64,000 nt of DNA from Myotis daubentonii (GCF_963259705.1 NC_081844.1:46142001-46206000), one strand, 5' to 3'; positions 34,725-47,104 are shown, counted from the first letter of the stretch. The notes: generated by a model from the sequence alone, not told the origin. A program made the numbers and translations.

Positions 34725-35930
34725 TTATTATTTTTTTTTCCTCTCACCTCAGCTCTAGAGACCTGCCTTTTGGACTGCTCTCTCCTGCTTCTGCGCAACA
34801 TATTGGGCAGAGGCCCCAGCCTCCCAGGCCTTTTAGATATTACTACAATCTCATTTTTAATTATTATACTGTTGCTCCAGGTTTAATGTCATAATTTTAA
34901 TCTCTCAAAGCTTCTCCCTGTCCCAGTTTAGACCCCGCCCATGAATTCTGCAATTTAGCATGGGGGTGAGTAGGTTGTCCCAGAGCAGCAGTCACTGTTG
35001 TAATGTTCTTTCCCCATGACTCATACCTGGCTACCTTCCAGGCCGTTGCCTCTGGCATTGGGAAATATTACACTTCTTTTGCCCACCAAATTCTTTAAGG
35101 ATTGGCCACTCCCCTGGCTGCCACAATCTTTGCTCTGATTTTCAAGTAACTCCAACTCTGGACTTTGACTCTCCCAGGGAAGAATCAAATACCACTGTTC
35201 CAACCAACCACTTGTCCCCAAAGCCTCAGGGATCACAAACTCCCAACTACTTTGCCACTGTGTTTGGAGAGAGGACCTGAGTTTCTATAGCTTTGTGAGC
35301 ATTCAGCTGGGTACAGTGATGTATTTCTATTTTCTGGCAAACTGACAAGCACTCCGTTCTCTGCAAGTGACTATCTTAAATCCCCCACATCAAGGCTTCT
35401 TATGCTTTGTCCTTAGCTTTGGGGCTGGAGCCAAAACTCCCAGACAATACAAAAGAGCCTCATCTTAACATCTGGCTACAAAAAGAAGACTTACAGTAAC
35501 TTTAGAAGAGCACATTTGTGATGGTGCTAGTGTTTCAGGAGCTCCTATCCACATACACAAGCAGAATTGAATTGAATTATGAAATTACTAACTCTGCGTT
35601 GAAATCTTCCATGGGCATCTAGTCCAGTTGCACAGCCAATCATTTAATCAACAGTAGAAGATCCTTATGAAATTTTGTCCAAACTCTGCTTGAATACCCC
35701 TGAAGACAAAGAAATCCCTATATCTCAAAGCTGACAAAAACATTTCTATATTGTTCTAATTGTTGGCAAGTTTGAATTTATGATGAGACCAAATTGACCT
35801 CTCTATAAATTTTACCCATTTTTTTTTTAAAATTTACCTGCTGAAAACTTACAAAACTTGACCAGTCCCTTTTCTACATAGTAGCCTTTTAGGTTTTGTA
35901 AGAACAATGATAATTTCTTTTCTTTTCCTT
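34725..35930. other. Intergenic stretch, unassigned
   Basis: Somewhat GC-richer than neighbours with no identifiable ORF. The segment 35600-35790 (CATCTAGTCCAGTTGC, CTGCTTGAATACCCCTGAAG, GTTCTAATTGTTGGCAAG) resembles an old mammalian dispersed repeat that I cannot name. Confidence 0.4.
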
Positions 35931-35936
35931 TTAATA

Positions 35937-36143
35937 TATATTTTTATTGATTTCAGAGAGGGAGAGAGAGAAAGAGATAGAAACATCAATGATTAGAGAG
36001 AATCACTGATTGGCTGCTTCCTGCACACCTCACATTGGGGATTGAGCCTGAAACCTGGACATGTGCCCTGACCAGGAATTGTACCATGACCTTCTGGCCC
36101 ATAGGTAGGTCGATGCTCAACCATTGAGCCATGCTGACTGGGC
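35937..36143 (-). mobile_element. Ves SINE (GGTTGAGC subfamily)
   Basis: Reverse element: TTTTTATTGATTTCAGAGAG, AACATCAATGATTAGAGAG, CCTGACCAGGAATTGTACC, GATGCTCAACCATTGAGCC. Confidence 0.88.
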
Positions 36144-36307
36144 GATGATTTCATTTTTAGATTATTCTTCTCTAACCCAAATTTTCCCCAATTTTTCAGC
36201 TAATCATTGCATGGCAGGTTTTGCTGTTTTCTTACTATTTAGGTGACTCTTCTCTCGTTATTTCCTTTTTTTTTTTCTAATGTCTACTAACAGTATGGTA
36301 ACCAGAA

Positions 36308-36693
36308 TCCTATATAATAAAAGGGTAAAATGCAAATCAACCGAGCAGCAGAACACAAGTCACTATGACGCACACTGACCACCAGGGGCCAGACACTCAA
36401 CACAGCAGCTTCCCCCTGGTGGTCCGTGCACTCCCACAGGGGGTGCACCACTCAGCCAGAAACCAGGCTCAGGCTGGCAAGCGCAGCGGTGGTGGGTGGG
36501 AAGTAAGGAGCAAGGGGGTCATGGACTCTTGCAAGATGAATGTCTGACTGCCGGCTTAGGCCTGATCCCCGAGGGCATGGGCCTAAGCCAGCAGGCAGAC
36601 ATTCCCTGAGGGTTCCCAGACTGCGAGAGGGTGCAGGCCAGGCTGGAGGACACCCCACCCCCAGTGCATGATTTTTGTGCACTGGGCCTCTAG
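36308..36693 (+). mobile_element. HeliBat non-autonomous Helitron, 386 bp, complete
   Basis: Starts TCCTATATAATAAAAGGG and ends with a hairpin (AGTGCATGATTTTTGTGCACT) followed by GGGCCTCTAG; host A precedes and host T follows, the canonical Helitron A/T insertion. No target duplication. Internal motifs CTGACCACCAGGGGCCAGAC and its partial inverse CCCCTGGTGGTCCGTGC are typical of this family. Non-coding. Confidence 0.93.
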
Positions 36694-36753
36694 TTTATAA
36701 TAAAACCAGGAAGAATAAAAACACGCATACATTTCCATTAAAAGTTAATTTTT

Positions 36754-39105
36754 AGGAAACCAAGATGGCAGCATAGGTAAACACCTGAAATTGCTGCCTC
36801 ACACAACCACTTCAAAAATACAACTAAAAGACAAAACAGACATCATCCAGAACCACAGGAAGGCTGGCTGAGTGGAAATTCTACAACTAGAAAGAAAGAG
36901 AAAAGCACACTGAGACTCAGAGGAGGTGTGGAAGTAAAGTGCAGAGGTACAGAGGCACACGTGGAAAGGGCTGGCAACTGAGGACTCGGTTTTCTTTTTC
37001 AATTAGGAGAGAGTCTCAAGCTCCCAACTGCTCTGAACTCCAGTTCTGGGTGAGTCTCTGGGGACCCAGACTCATACGGGGAGAAACTGGACTGTCTGAC
37101 ATCAGGCGGAACTCAAGGGTGGCTTTCTCTCAGAGGTAATTGTAGCAATTACGAGGACATTGAGACTCAGGGCCTCTTAAGGTAGGACTGAGGATCAGCC
37201 ATAGCTATTTGCTCTGCCTTGTTGATCCCCTGAGACCCTTCCCCAACCAAGCTGTGCACAGAGGCTTTTGCATATGAATGACCTAGCCCTTTACAAACTA
37301 AAATTACCTAAAAACAGCAGCTGGGTCAGAGAGACCCAGAACATCAAAAAGAAGGCCCAAGGCCCCATAGCAGCTTGCATTGCTTCACAGCTGGGCCTCA
37401 TTTGGGAACCTCCAAACCCCAAACAAAGAAGAGGAATCTGTGGATTTCTCTGTAGCTCCTGCTGGGTAGCCTCAGGCAGAGGCTAGATTAGCACCTCCTT
37501 AGATCCAAGAGCCAATGTACCCAGTGGTCAGAGTGGGACTATCCAGATTACAACTCCTCAGATCCATAAGGGACACACTCAGGGGGCAGACTCAGTGAGC
37601 ACCAAAGCCCCACTGAAGCAAGTCTTGCCCCATAAGGGTGTCTCCAGCACAGAAGTTTTCCCACCTTAGACACAGCTGATTCTCACAGCCAATTTGCCTG
37701 GAGGTCAATTCCTCCCAGTGATACCAATTACAATCAAGGCTTAACTACAACAAGACTGTGCACACAGCCCACAAAGAGATGCACCAAGAGTGTCCACCTC
37801 AGGTAATTGGGGAGGCTAAGCCACTGGGCCCTATAGGACACCTAGCACAGAAAGCCACTCTATCAACTAAGGAAAGCAGCCAAAATGCGGAGACAAAGAA
37901 ACAGGTCACAAATGACAGAAATGGAGGAAAGCAAACTACAGGCTATAGAGTTGAAAACCACACTTTTAAGGTTTTTCAAGAATTTTCTAGAAACCGCCAA
38001 TAAATTTAATAAGACCTTCAATAAGTCTAGTGAGACCCTTAAGGATATGAAAAAGGACCAGCTAGAAATTAAGCATACACTGACTGAAATAAAGAATATT
38101 ATACAGAGATCCAACAGCTGACTAGAGGATCGCAAGAATCAAGTCAAAGATTTGAAGTATGAAGAAGTAAAAAACACCCAACCAGAAAGCAAAAAGAAAA
38201 AAGAATCCAAAAATATGAAGATAGTGTAAAGAGCCTCTGGGACAGCTTCAAGCGTACCAACATCGGAATTATAGGGGTACCAGAAGAAGAGAGAGAGCAA
38301 GATATTGAAAACCTATTTGAAGAAATAATGACAGAAAACTTCTCCTACTTGGTGAAAGAAATAGACTTACAAGTCCAGGAAGCGCAGAGAACCCCAAACA
38401 AAAGGAATCCAAAGAAGACCACACCAAGACACATCATAATTAAACTGCCAAGAGCAAAAGACAAAGAGAGAATCTTAAAAGCAACAAGAGAAAGACAGTC
38501 AATTACCTACAAGGGAGTACCCATACGACTGTCAGCTGATTTCTCAACAGAAACCATGCAGGCCAGAAGGGAGTGGCAGAAAATATTCAAAGTGATGAAT
38601 ACCAAGAACCTACAACCGAGATTACTTTACCCAGCAAAGCTATCATTCAGAATTGAAGGTCAGATAAAGAGCTTCACAGATAAGAAAAAGCTAAAGGAGT
38701 TCATCACCACCAAACCAGTATTATATGAAATGCTGAAAGGTATTCTTTAAGAAGAGGAAGAAGAATAAAAAGGTAAAGATAAAAATTATGAACAACAAGT
38801 ACATATCTATCAACAAGTGAATCTAAAAATCAAGTGAATAAAAAAATCTGATGAACAGAATAAACTGGTGAATATAATAGAATAGAATCAGGGACAAAGA
38901 AAGGGAGTGGACTGACTATTCTTGGGGGGGAAAGGGGTGTGGGGAACACGGGAAGAGACTGGACAAAAATCATACACCTATGGATGAAGACAGTGGGTTG
39001 GGGGGGTTAAGGGCAGAGGGTGGAGTGGGAACTGGGTGGAGGGGAGCTATGGGGAAAAAAAGAGGAACAACTGTAATAATCTGAACAATAAAGTTTTAAT
39101 TAAAA
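36754..39105 (+). mobile_element. Full-length ORF2-less L1 (HAL1-type), about 2.35 kb
   Basis: A complete retrotransposon with about 1.1 kb 5' UTR beginning GGAAACCAAGATGGCAGC, a disrupted ORF1, a G-rich 3' UTR (38922-39050) and a polyadenylation segment GAACAATAAAG before a short A tail. No reverse transcriptase or endonuclease sequence lies between the ORF1 stop and the tail. Flanking repeats AAAAGTTAATTTT (36740-36752) and AAAAGGTTAATTTT (39106-39119) form an imperfect target duplication, and the TT|AAAA preceding it is the L1 endonuclease preference. The same structure in the copy at 55865 shows that ORF2 absence is the family form, not a local deletion. Probably moved by ORF2p of autonomous L1s. 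Confidence 0.9.
37885..38750 (+). pseudogene. HAL1 ORF1 (L1 ORF1p-like RNA-binding protein), disrupted
   Basis: Encodes an L1 ORF1p-like nucleic-acid chaperone. The N-terminal segment (from MRRQRNRSQMTEMEE) is a predicted coiled coil; next comes an RRM-like strand (IIGVPEEE near 38268); the C-terminal domain contains QARREWQKIF and LLYPAKLSFRIEG, standard ORF1p landmarks, ending MLKGIL. Two lesions are visible against the copy at 56219: a stop (CGA to TGA, a CpG transition) at 38119-38121 and a one-base deletion near 38190. Adding the missing base gives a parent of about 288 residues, somewhat short for an L1 ORF1p. From 38328 to the stop the reading frame is open (140 codons). Confidence 0.9.
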
Positions 39106-39119
39106 AAAAGGTTAATTTT

Positions 39120-39960
39120 CAAACAAAGGTAAAATCATGACTCTCAAAGAGATATAAAAATGAATACATATTATATGTTAAAAATTTCATTATCCTCATA
39201 ATCAATGAGGGAACCAGGCAGATTTTATAACTGGTTCAAAAGAAAATTCAAAGAATGGACACATTTATTAGATCAGGAAAACTGAAATGATTGAGCAAAT
39301 GGAGACAAACTTGTTTTTGTTTTTGTTTTTCCACAGTGTGGGGGATTGTCAATTGAACCTCTACTGGACAGGACAGAATTTGCATCTACGATTTATGGAG
39401 TTGTAAAATAACTTTCATAATTTTCATTGAATCTGTATCATATAAGCCAGAGGGAGTCCTCAAGTCTCCACAATGCACAATTTTCCACAGAAGCACAGAT
39501 TTTTTTTTACACTTTTGTTACTCTACTATTTTTCTTTGAATTCAGCAAAATAATAATAAACACAGAACTAAACTGTCTAGTCATAAAGCTGCCATTTAAC
39601 ATTTTTTAAAGTTTCTTCATATTTTTAAGGATTAATAGGTGATCTCAGTAAACAATGAGGTTACCTTAACTTACTTAAGAGAAAGAAAAGGTAAGCACTG
39701 AAAGTATGTTTGACCTCCTATGGGTGTATCTTAAATGAGATTGACGTCTGTGATTTGCTAACCTTTCCACTTCTCTCACCCCTACCACTGCCAAATTTTC
39801 AACCTTACATAGTGTTTGAATTATTAGTTCCAAATCAGTTAATAAATTCAAGTTAATTCAACAAATGCCAACTTAATTCACAAACCTGCTAAATGCATGA
39901 AAAAAGGAAGTAAAGGTATAGACTTGTTTACAAAGAAATTATAGTCTCATTGAACAGAGC
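39120..39960. other. AT-rich spacer
   Basis: No recognisable element between the HAL1 and the next HeliBat. Confidence 0.5.
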
Positions 39961-40288
39961 AAGGGTAATATGCAAATCGACCAAATGGCAGAATGACTGG
40001 TTGCTATGATGTGCACTGACCATCAGGGGGCAGATACTCAACACAGGAGCTGCCCCCTGAAGCCCAGAAGCTGGGTTCATGGCTAGAAAGCGCAGCGGCG
40101 GTGGCAGGAGCCTCTCCCACCTCCAAGGTAGGGCTAAGGATGTCCGACTGCCTGCTTAGGCCCACTCTCACTAAGCCATCAGTTGGACATCCCCTGAGGG
40201 CTCCCTGACTGTGAGAGGGTGCAGGCTGGGCTGAGGGGACTTCCCCCCCGCCACCCCTAGTGCGTAAATCTCATGCACTGGCCTCTAG
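39961..40288 (+). mobile_element. HeliBat Helitron, 5'-degraded, about 328 bp
   Basis: Begins within the 5' region (AAGGGTAATATGCAAATCGA), lacking the TCCTATATAAT terminus. It runs through ACTGACCATCAGGGGGCAGA and GAAAGCGCAGCGGCGGTGG to GCACTGGCCTCTAG followed by T. The 3' hairpin is eroded. Confidence 0.88.
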
Positions 40289-40289
40289 T

Positions 40290-40785
40290 ATATTATAGGA
40301 CAAAACATAACTAATTTAAAGGTAAACAAGCTATTGGATTTTTTAAATTAGCTAATATTTTAGATTGGAAGAATCAGATGTAAATTAATAGGAACATTAC
40401 ATTTCCACAATCTATAGCATAGTATAGAATACTCATGGAAAAGAAAACAAAAAGAATAAACCTTAAATTAGAAAAGTTAGGAATATTCCTAGGTCATCCA
40501 AAGATCTTGAATATGAAGATGAAGAATTTTTATATAACTCATAAGCAAAGAAGCATGGGAAGTTTTGAAATTTTTATTTACATCATAAGAGTCATGATAT
40601 GATTAAATCTAACAAAGCTATGAACAATGTACCTGAGAAAAGGGTACCACTAAGTAGTAAAATGTATGCAATTTAACAGTGATATTTTGCCCTTCATGGA
40701 AGAAAATGGGGATAGGCATGGACATGGGAGGGAAAAAAAGATGATTCTAAGTTTTCTATTTTACGTCAAAATCTGTATCATTTTT
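40290..40785. other. AT-rich spacer
   Basis: No recognisable element. Confidence 0.5.
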
Positions 40786-40787
40786 TC

Positions 40788-41172
40788 AGGGTTGCTCTAA
40801 CAAATGACCACAAAGTTGTTGGACTAAAACAACAGAAATTTATTCTATCACTGTTCCAGAGATCAGAAGCCCCACATCAAGCTGTCAGCAGGTTCACGCT
40901 CCCCCTGAAGACTGTAGGGAACAATATGAGCTTCTTCTTAGCGTCAGGTCACTCTTGACAATCCTTGGTGTTCCATGGCTTATAGATGCATCACTCCAAT
41001 CTGCGCCTCTGTCTTCACATTACCTTCTATGGATTGTAGGACCCATCTTAATCTAGTTTGATCTCCTCTTGACCTTTGAGTATCTTCAAAACTCTAATTT
41101 TTAAATAAGGTAACATTCTGAGGTTCCAAGTGGATAAGAATTTTGGGGAGGGGCACGATTCAACCCACTTCA
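40788..41172 (-). mobile_element. MLT1-type (ERVL-MaLR) LTR
   Basis: The plus strand carries the reverse MLT1 order: GTTGCTCTAACAAATGACCAC, AAACAACAGAAATTTATTCT, CATCACTCCAATCTGCGCC, TAAATAAGGTAACATTCTGA and CACGATTCAACCCACTT. Ancient, non-coding, no internal region attached. Confidence 0.78.
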
Positions 41173-41620
41173 GGTAACTTGGAGAAGTGTGGAATCATAA
41201 ATGCAAATACATGTTCTGCCCTACCCTCTTGGAAAAGCAATTATCTGGGAAAAGTGGATTCAAGTTAAAGTTCTGAGAGCCAGATTTGCAAATGGCAGAG
41301 GCTGGAGTAGACTGATTCTTGACTACAAACTGTAGAGCCAAAGATGATGATGATAAAAATAAAATAGGTGGAAACAGCAGTGAAATTAAAATTAAGAAAA
41401 AAAGAAAACATTTTTAAACAAATATTCATTTTAAATTAGTTAGTGAAAGAAACAGAAGTCAGATAAGAACTAACAGATTCCTGGCTGCCCAAATATTACC
41501 AACATGATCGATTGGTGAGGCAAGACTGTGCTCTTTGCTTACTGTGTAAGGAAGATTCACACCTTCACAGAACTTTGGGAGTGTCTAGAAGCAGAAGGTA
41601 AGGTCAGAGTTCATAGACAA

Positions 41621-41797
41621 CTAGAGGCCCGATGCATGAAATTCATGCAAGAGTAGGCCTTCCTTCCTCTGGTTCCAAGCACCAGCTTCCCTCTGGCAGC
41701 CGGGATCCAGGCTTCCTTCACAGTCCTGGCTTCGTCCGGAAGGTTGTCTGGAAGGACATCTGGTCTAATTAGCATATTATGCTTTTATTATTATAGA
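41621..41797 (-). mobile_element. Short HeliBat Helitron, 177 bp
   Basis: Plus-strand CTAGAGGCCCGATGCATGAA with a TGCATGAA/TTCATGCA hairpin is the reverse of the HeliBat 3' end; the other end ATTAGCATATTATGCTTTTA then TTATTATAGA is its 5' terminus. Host A and T flank it. The interior is much shorter than in the other copies and differs in sequence. Confidence 0.88.
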
Positions 41798-41799
41798 TT

Positions 41800-42300
41800 A
41801 TTATAGATGAGAAGTTTGTCTAAGGTGTAGCTTTCAATTCAGGGTCTTGATGAGAATTGGGTAAGAATCACATGCAACAGTCCAAGTGTACAGATTTTGA
41901 GCTCAAACTATTGATGCTTTCCATTGAAAACATGATGATGGGTCTTTCAGAAAGTTCTTGTAATGAACCAGCAGATTATGTGCCTGGGTCAGAGTCTCCA
42001 GGGAAAATAAAGTAAGGCTAATAAAGACAGTAAGCTAGCAAATTGCTGTTAATGTAGAGTGTGGTTTATATTGTCAGTGTCCTTGCTGAATATGAGGGTA
42101 GATAGCTTCAATTCTTCACAGCAACCAAATCATAGCCAGTAGGTTTAGAACTAAGGAGTCAGAAAAGGAAACTAGATGAATTCTATGAGATGGGAACCAT
42201 AGAAGCCAAGACAACTTTCTGTTCCAGTTTTTTGGGTTTGTTTGTTTCGTTGTTGTTTTTTTTCAAGATGCCTGCAACCTTGGCAAAGAGTTAAAAAGGA
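41800..42300. other. Intergenic spacer
   Basis: No recognisable element; includes a duplicated ATTATAGAT next to the Helitron. Confidence 0.45.
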
Positions 42301-42324
42301 GTTCTGAGTGTATCCAATTTTTAT

Positions 42325-42567
42325 TTTTATTTTTTTTAAATCCTCATCTGAGGATATTTTTCCATTGAGTTTTACAGAGAGTGGGGGAGAGAGGGAAAGA
42401 CAGAGAGAAATATTGATGTGAGAGAAACGCATCGATTGGTTGCTTCCTGCATGAGCCCAGGCCGGGGAGGAGCCTGCAACTGAGGTACGTGCCCTTGACT
42501 AGAATTGAATCTGGGATCCTTCGATCTGCAGGCCTACGCTCTATCCACTGAGCCAAACCAGCTAGGC
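42325..42567 (-). mobile_element. Bat SINE, long-tail subtype
   Basis: Reverse element: AATCCTCATCTGAGGATATT tail, GCCGGGGAGGAGCCTGC, CTCTATCCACTGAGCCAAAC head. Target duplication CTGA(g/a)TGTATCCAA..TTT at 42304-42322 and 42568-42585. Confidence 0.9.
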
Positions 42568-42589
42568 CTGAATGTATCCAAATTTTGAA

Positions 42590-43045
42590 ACAGAAATAAT
42601 GCAGGAAGAAAATGGTAATAAAATTAATAAATACAAGGCATTAGCAAAGTAGTGTCATATTAAAAAACAATCAGATTGGTTTCAATGAAGTGGAATGGCA
42701 AACATTACCAAAGCCTCCCAATATCCTATTCTTTTCTCTCTGAATTTGTGGAACACTATACTTATCAAATCTCTTGCAGAGAGGCAAAGGCATGTAATTA
42801 GTTATGACCAATGAACTCTGAGCAGAAATGACTTCCATGTGTCACTTCTGGACTGAGGCATGGTCTTCCAGCTTGCTCCTTTCCAACCATTATGATTGTG
42901 GTGGCTGTGTAGGGAGATTCCATATGGAACCTGGTTAGATCCCTGACTCATTTAAAGGGAGTTACTCTGGAGAGCCTCTGGACATACAGCAGACCTTTGA
43001 GAGGCAAAAATATACAGTGTGTGTGTGTGTGCATGTGCATGTATT

Positions 43046-43103
<58 letters not shown>

Positions 43104-43121
43104 TCACAAACACACAGAGAG

Positions 43122-43159
<38 letters not shown>

Positions 43160-44235
43160 TCCATTACAGTTTAGGAATTGATTTATTCCTGAAGGGAAGC
43201 TTATCCTACTCTAGCTAATACTTGTGGTGATACTCTATGCCAACTTGTAAATGATAAAAATTAATGTCATAATAACATGGGTGAAAAAAGTATAGATTAT
43301 TGTTGGAGTAACTTTGATAATGAAGAAAAGGAGAGAAAGAGGGGAGTTCTCAAGGTCCTAAAAGAGAAAGTACATTTGTGATGTTATATTTCATTTTCTA
43401 AGATTTGGATAATAGAGCAGGCTTAAAGAAATTCCAAATTAACTTTTTAGGTTTGTAAGTCATAAAATTAACCCACTTTTAGCAGGTAATGTCACTTTTT
43501 ACTTCTGATTTGTTTGGAAAAGCCTATCAGAATTCACACATTTTGGTGATTTGTCAAGAATTTGACTTCATTGAAATCAAGGCCTAAATCAAGTGACTTT
43601 ATTTTCTCCAAAAATATTCTCTGCCACTGTATCCTTTTGATTATTGCAATATATTTAGATGGCATTTGATATAAAACACTTTACATTGTTTCATATTTAT
43701 CATACACTACTTTCTTGGGAGATTATTTTTATGCTTCTTCCACCAATTGCCAGTGGAGTACAATGTGTTCTCATAATTCCAGGAAGTAGTGCTATGGCTG
43801 TCAAAAATGATGTGTTGCATAATCAGTAATAGTAAATAGACTAATTCTTTGAAGCTATTCCTGCTGGAAGGTGTAGAAGACTATCCATTGGAAAGTGCCA
43901 AAATATACCTGCCAACAACTGAAACCCAGGAGTTGAAAGAGTTAGGGAGATAAATAAGGAAATGTGCTGTAACTGTCTTGAAATATTGAAATATTAGACT
44001 GGGAAGCATTGTGAAAGTACACAGTGATCCCTTGTTTTATGTGGCAAAGTGTTCTGGTGGGAAAAACGTTACCTAGTATTAACCCACTTCTGTTGCTCCA
44101 TCCTGAGAGTATGTTTTGTAAATTTATGGCCATATAAGAAAACATTCTCTGTGCTATTCAATGCCTGGCACATGGTAGTTACTCAATACATTTTTGGTAA
44201 TAAAGTGACTGAAGAATAAATTAATTTAGCCACTG
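42590..44235. other. Intergenic stretch
   Basis: 42740-42950 resembles an old dispersed repeat also hinted at near 44930 and 52870 (motif ATGACCAATGAACTCTGAGC / GGCCAAGTGATTATATTTTAGCC). 44150-44200 looks like an L2/MIR 3' end (GCCTGGCACATGGTAGTTAC). No gene. Confidence 0.4.
43049..43157. repeat. Compound (GA)n microsatellite
   Basis: Two GA tracts (43049-43096 and about 43116-43157) separated by a short CACAAACACAC segment, preceded by a (GT)n tract at about 43017-43031. Confidence 0.95.
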
Positions 44236-44247
44236 AGAAATTTTTTT

Positions 44248-44447
44248 AACAATGTATTTTTATTGATTTCAGAGATGAAGGAAGAGGGAGAGAGAGATAG
44301 AAACATTAATGATGAGAGAGAATCATTGATCAGCTGCCTCCTACACATCCCACACAGGGGATCGAGCCCAAAACCTGCACAGGAATTGAACCTATGGCCT
44401 CCTGGTTCATAAGTCAACATTAACCACTGAGCACACCAGCCAAGTTG
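44248..44447 (-). mobile_element. Ves SINE (GGTTGAGC subfamily)
   Basis: Reverse element with TTTTTATTGATTTCAGAGATG, CATTAATGATGAGAGAG, GGCCTCCTGGTTCATAAG and ACCACTGAGCACACCAGCC. Internally missing part of the head-proximal segment. Confidence 0.85.
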
Positions 44448-44449
44448 AG

Positions 44450-46345
44450 CAATTGTTTTTAAAAATGAAAACTTACTTTGCATAAAAATTTTTAAAAATT
44501 AAGGTTCCAGTTTACATTGTAAAGCTTAGGCTATCAGTGGATAATCTCTCCTCTTGGAAAAAAGAATGGAGCCAAAGTGTTAAGATTCAGGCTTGAGTAG
44601 GAACTGACTGAGTCAGGATCATGTGACTGTAGGCTTCAGTGGCTGTGCCAAGATGAGGCAACAATTTGAGTGGCAGTCTTATGAAGAAGCCAAATCAGAA
44701 GTAAGGCAGATGTCCAAAAGAATCACTAGAGTTCTTTATTGAAATAAACAAACATAAAAAAAATGAGGTTTAGGCAATGAAGCAGAAAGCAAGAAGAACC
44801 TGGAGGGCCAGGAACTAAACAAATTCTTGGAAATGAAGGGTAATAATAGCAATAACTTCTTAGAAGATAAGGTGAACGTGCTGTTGCAGAGATTGCTAGC
44901 AGTATCGAGTATCCATTCTCCCTCCCTTTCTTAGTAATAACAACCTTGATGTTTAATGACACAGTGCAGTCCAGGAAAGTCTGGCCAGTCTCCATCTTTC
45001 CTTGCAACTAGTTATGGCCAAGTGATTATATTTTAGCCATTGAGCTGTAGCAAAAGAGTTGGGTTTTATATATATAAAATCTACTTTAAAGGATCTGGAT
45101 ATACCCTTCCTGGATTTTCCTCCATCCTGTTATGTGAAATGCAAGTGTGATAACTAGGGCTCTAGTGGCCATTGGGGGCCATTTGGACATGATTGTGATT
45201 TTGTAATTATACCTGTTATAGAGAGAATAGAAAAATTGTTTATTTTTTCCTATATCCTGGTGTGTCAAAATTTATTTCTTATATTTTTAAGAAAATAACG
45301 TATAAATGTTCATTATAGATTTTCCACTTGCTTTTGGAAATATGTTGCAGTTTTAGGATGGTAGTCATATTTCAGAAAACCTCCAGCCAGTTTATTTCCA
45401 ATGTGAGCTATTTGATTTTTAGAATATTTCAAGTTTTCTTGTACCAGGCCTAATCTTATCCAGAATGACAATGTCATTTATGACAATGTCAATGCCCTCA
45501 TTGTAGTGGCATTCTATGAATTGTGTATGTGTATATATATTTATTGTTGTTAGTGTTTCATGTTCAATTGGAAAAATAATGAATAAAATTCTGAATAGGC
45601 ATGACATGGGTAACCTCATTTCAGGCCAAGGGAAGTGTGCAAACAAAGGCATGGTCTGGAAACAGTAAGGCACCCAGTCAGACTAGCATCATTAAGTATA
45701 GATTGAGCACCATTAAGGGATTTGATTAGAAAAGTGTGTTGGAGCCAGGTAGGAAGGTGGAACATAGTACCAAGTGCTGGTAAGTCATTATGAAAGACTG
45801 CATTGCCTGTAAGTTAAGTAATTAAAGACCTGTTAGTAGATCACAGAGACAGCATAAGATACTGTAATGCACTGTTAAGATTATGAGAAAGTGAAGCATG
45901 GCTCTGCTGGCAGCCCGTCGTGATGTTCCAGACTCACATAAACAATGCTCAGACAAGAAACGTTGACTCTGCAGCCATAAAAGGGACTACACATCCCCTT
46001 TCCTCGTTAACAAGGGAGATGGCTGTTTCTTTAGAAAAACAATCCCATCTCCACTCTCATCCTCTTGCCTCCTAAATAAAAAGAATTAAGATGCCTGTGG
46101 CATCCACAATGGTACACCACTCAGACCTCCCCACAGCAAGGTCAACAGGGTGCTGACGGCCTCTAGCTGCCCAAACCTTGGGATACATTCATGTGAAATT
46201 TGGGATGTGGCTCTGTGATAGAAGCCATGTTCTTGCTTCTATGTTAACTTGCTTTAAAGTCACAGAGATGTTAGAGTGTAAAGATAGTTGGAGCCGCTAG
46301 ACTTAATATTCCAGTGTCTCGTGGATCGGAAGCCGGTCAGAGTAA
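44450..46345. other. Intergenic stretch
   Basis: 44930-45270 may be an old dispersed repeat (CTTGCAACTAGTTATGGCCA onward), family unknown. The rest is unassigned; no gene recognised. Confidence 0.4.
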
Positions 46346-46363
46346 CTTTAAGACCCAGGTTGG

Positions 46364-46598
46364 GCCGAAACCGGTTTGTCTCAGTGGATAGAGCGTCGGC
46401 CTGCGGACTGAAGGGTCCCAGGTTCGATTCCAGTCAAGGGCATGTACCTGGGTTGCGGGCATGTCCCCAGTGGGAGATGTGCAGGAGGCAGCTGATCGAT
46501 GTTTCTCTCTCATCGATGTTTCTAACTCTCTATCTCTTTCCCTTCCTCTCTGTAAAAAACCAATAAAATATATTTAAAAAAGAAAAAAGAAAAAAAAA
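46364..46598 (+). mobile_element. Ves SINE (GATAGAGCGTCGG subfamily), young
   Basis: Full-length: CTCAGTGGATAGAGCGTCGG, CCAGGTTCGATTCCAGTCAA, GCAGCTGATCGATGTTTCTC, then CTCTGTAAAAAACC and a long A-rich tail. Perfect 14-bp duplications AAGACCCAGGTTGG at 46350-46363 and 46599-46612. Confidence 0.96.
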
Positions 46599-46840
46599 AA
46601 GACCCAGGTTGGCATTTTTGGGTCTAGATATCAGCATCCAGTGTGTCTTTGAATCCAACAGTTCAGTAGCAACCCCATTGTCTCCTTCTGCTCCTCCAGC
46701 CTTTCCATCATTTTGTAAGCTTTTCATTTCCTGTGTTAAATCCCTTTCTGCTTAAAATATCTGTTTACTGCACTAAACTCTAGCTGATACAGCCTATTCA
46801 AAGGCAAAGAGATAGGGGGGAAAAAATTTCATAGTCAATG

Positions 46841-47052
46841 CCCTAGCTGGTTTTGCTCAGTGGATAGAGCATTGGCCTGCGGACCAAAGGGTCCCGGGTT
46901 TGATTCCAGTTAAGGGCACATGCCAGGGTTGTGGGCTCGATCTCCAGTGGGGGACATGCAGGAGGCAGCCAATCAATGATTCTCTCTCATCATTGATGTT
47001 TCTATCTCTCTCTCCCTCTCTCTTCCTCTCTGAAATCAATAAAAAATATATT

Positions 47053-47101
<49 letters not shown>

Positions 47102-47103
47102 AT
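46841..47103 (+). mobile_element. Ves SINE with expanded (AAAT)n tail
   Basis: Starts GCCCTAGCTGGTTTTGCTCA and ends CTCTGAAATCAATAAAAAAT. Its head resembles the GATAGAG subfamily while the TCAATGATTCTCTCTCATCATTG body resembles the other. The tail has grown into an AAAT microsatellite at 47056-47103. Imperfect duplications ATTTCATAGTCAATG / ATTTCATGGTCAAGG flank it. Confidence 0.92.
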
Positions 47104-47104
47104 A

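Noticed and set aside
42952..43164. 70-codon ORF rich in Ser-Leu
   Set aside because: It is translation of the GA microsatellite.
46288..46566. ORFs of 60-113 codons ending in FLSVKNQ-, LSPTLCK- or similar-type sequences at several sites
   Set aside because: These are translations of Ves SINEs; their recurrence reflects the repeat and not a gene family.
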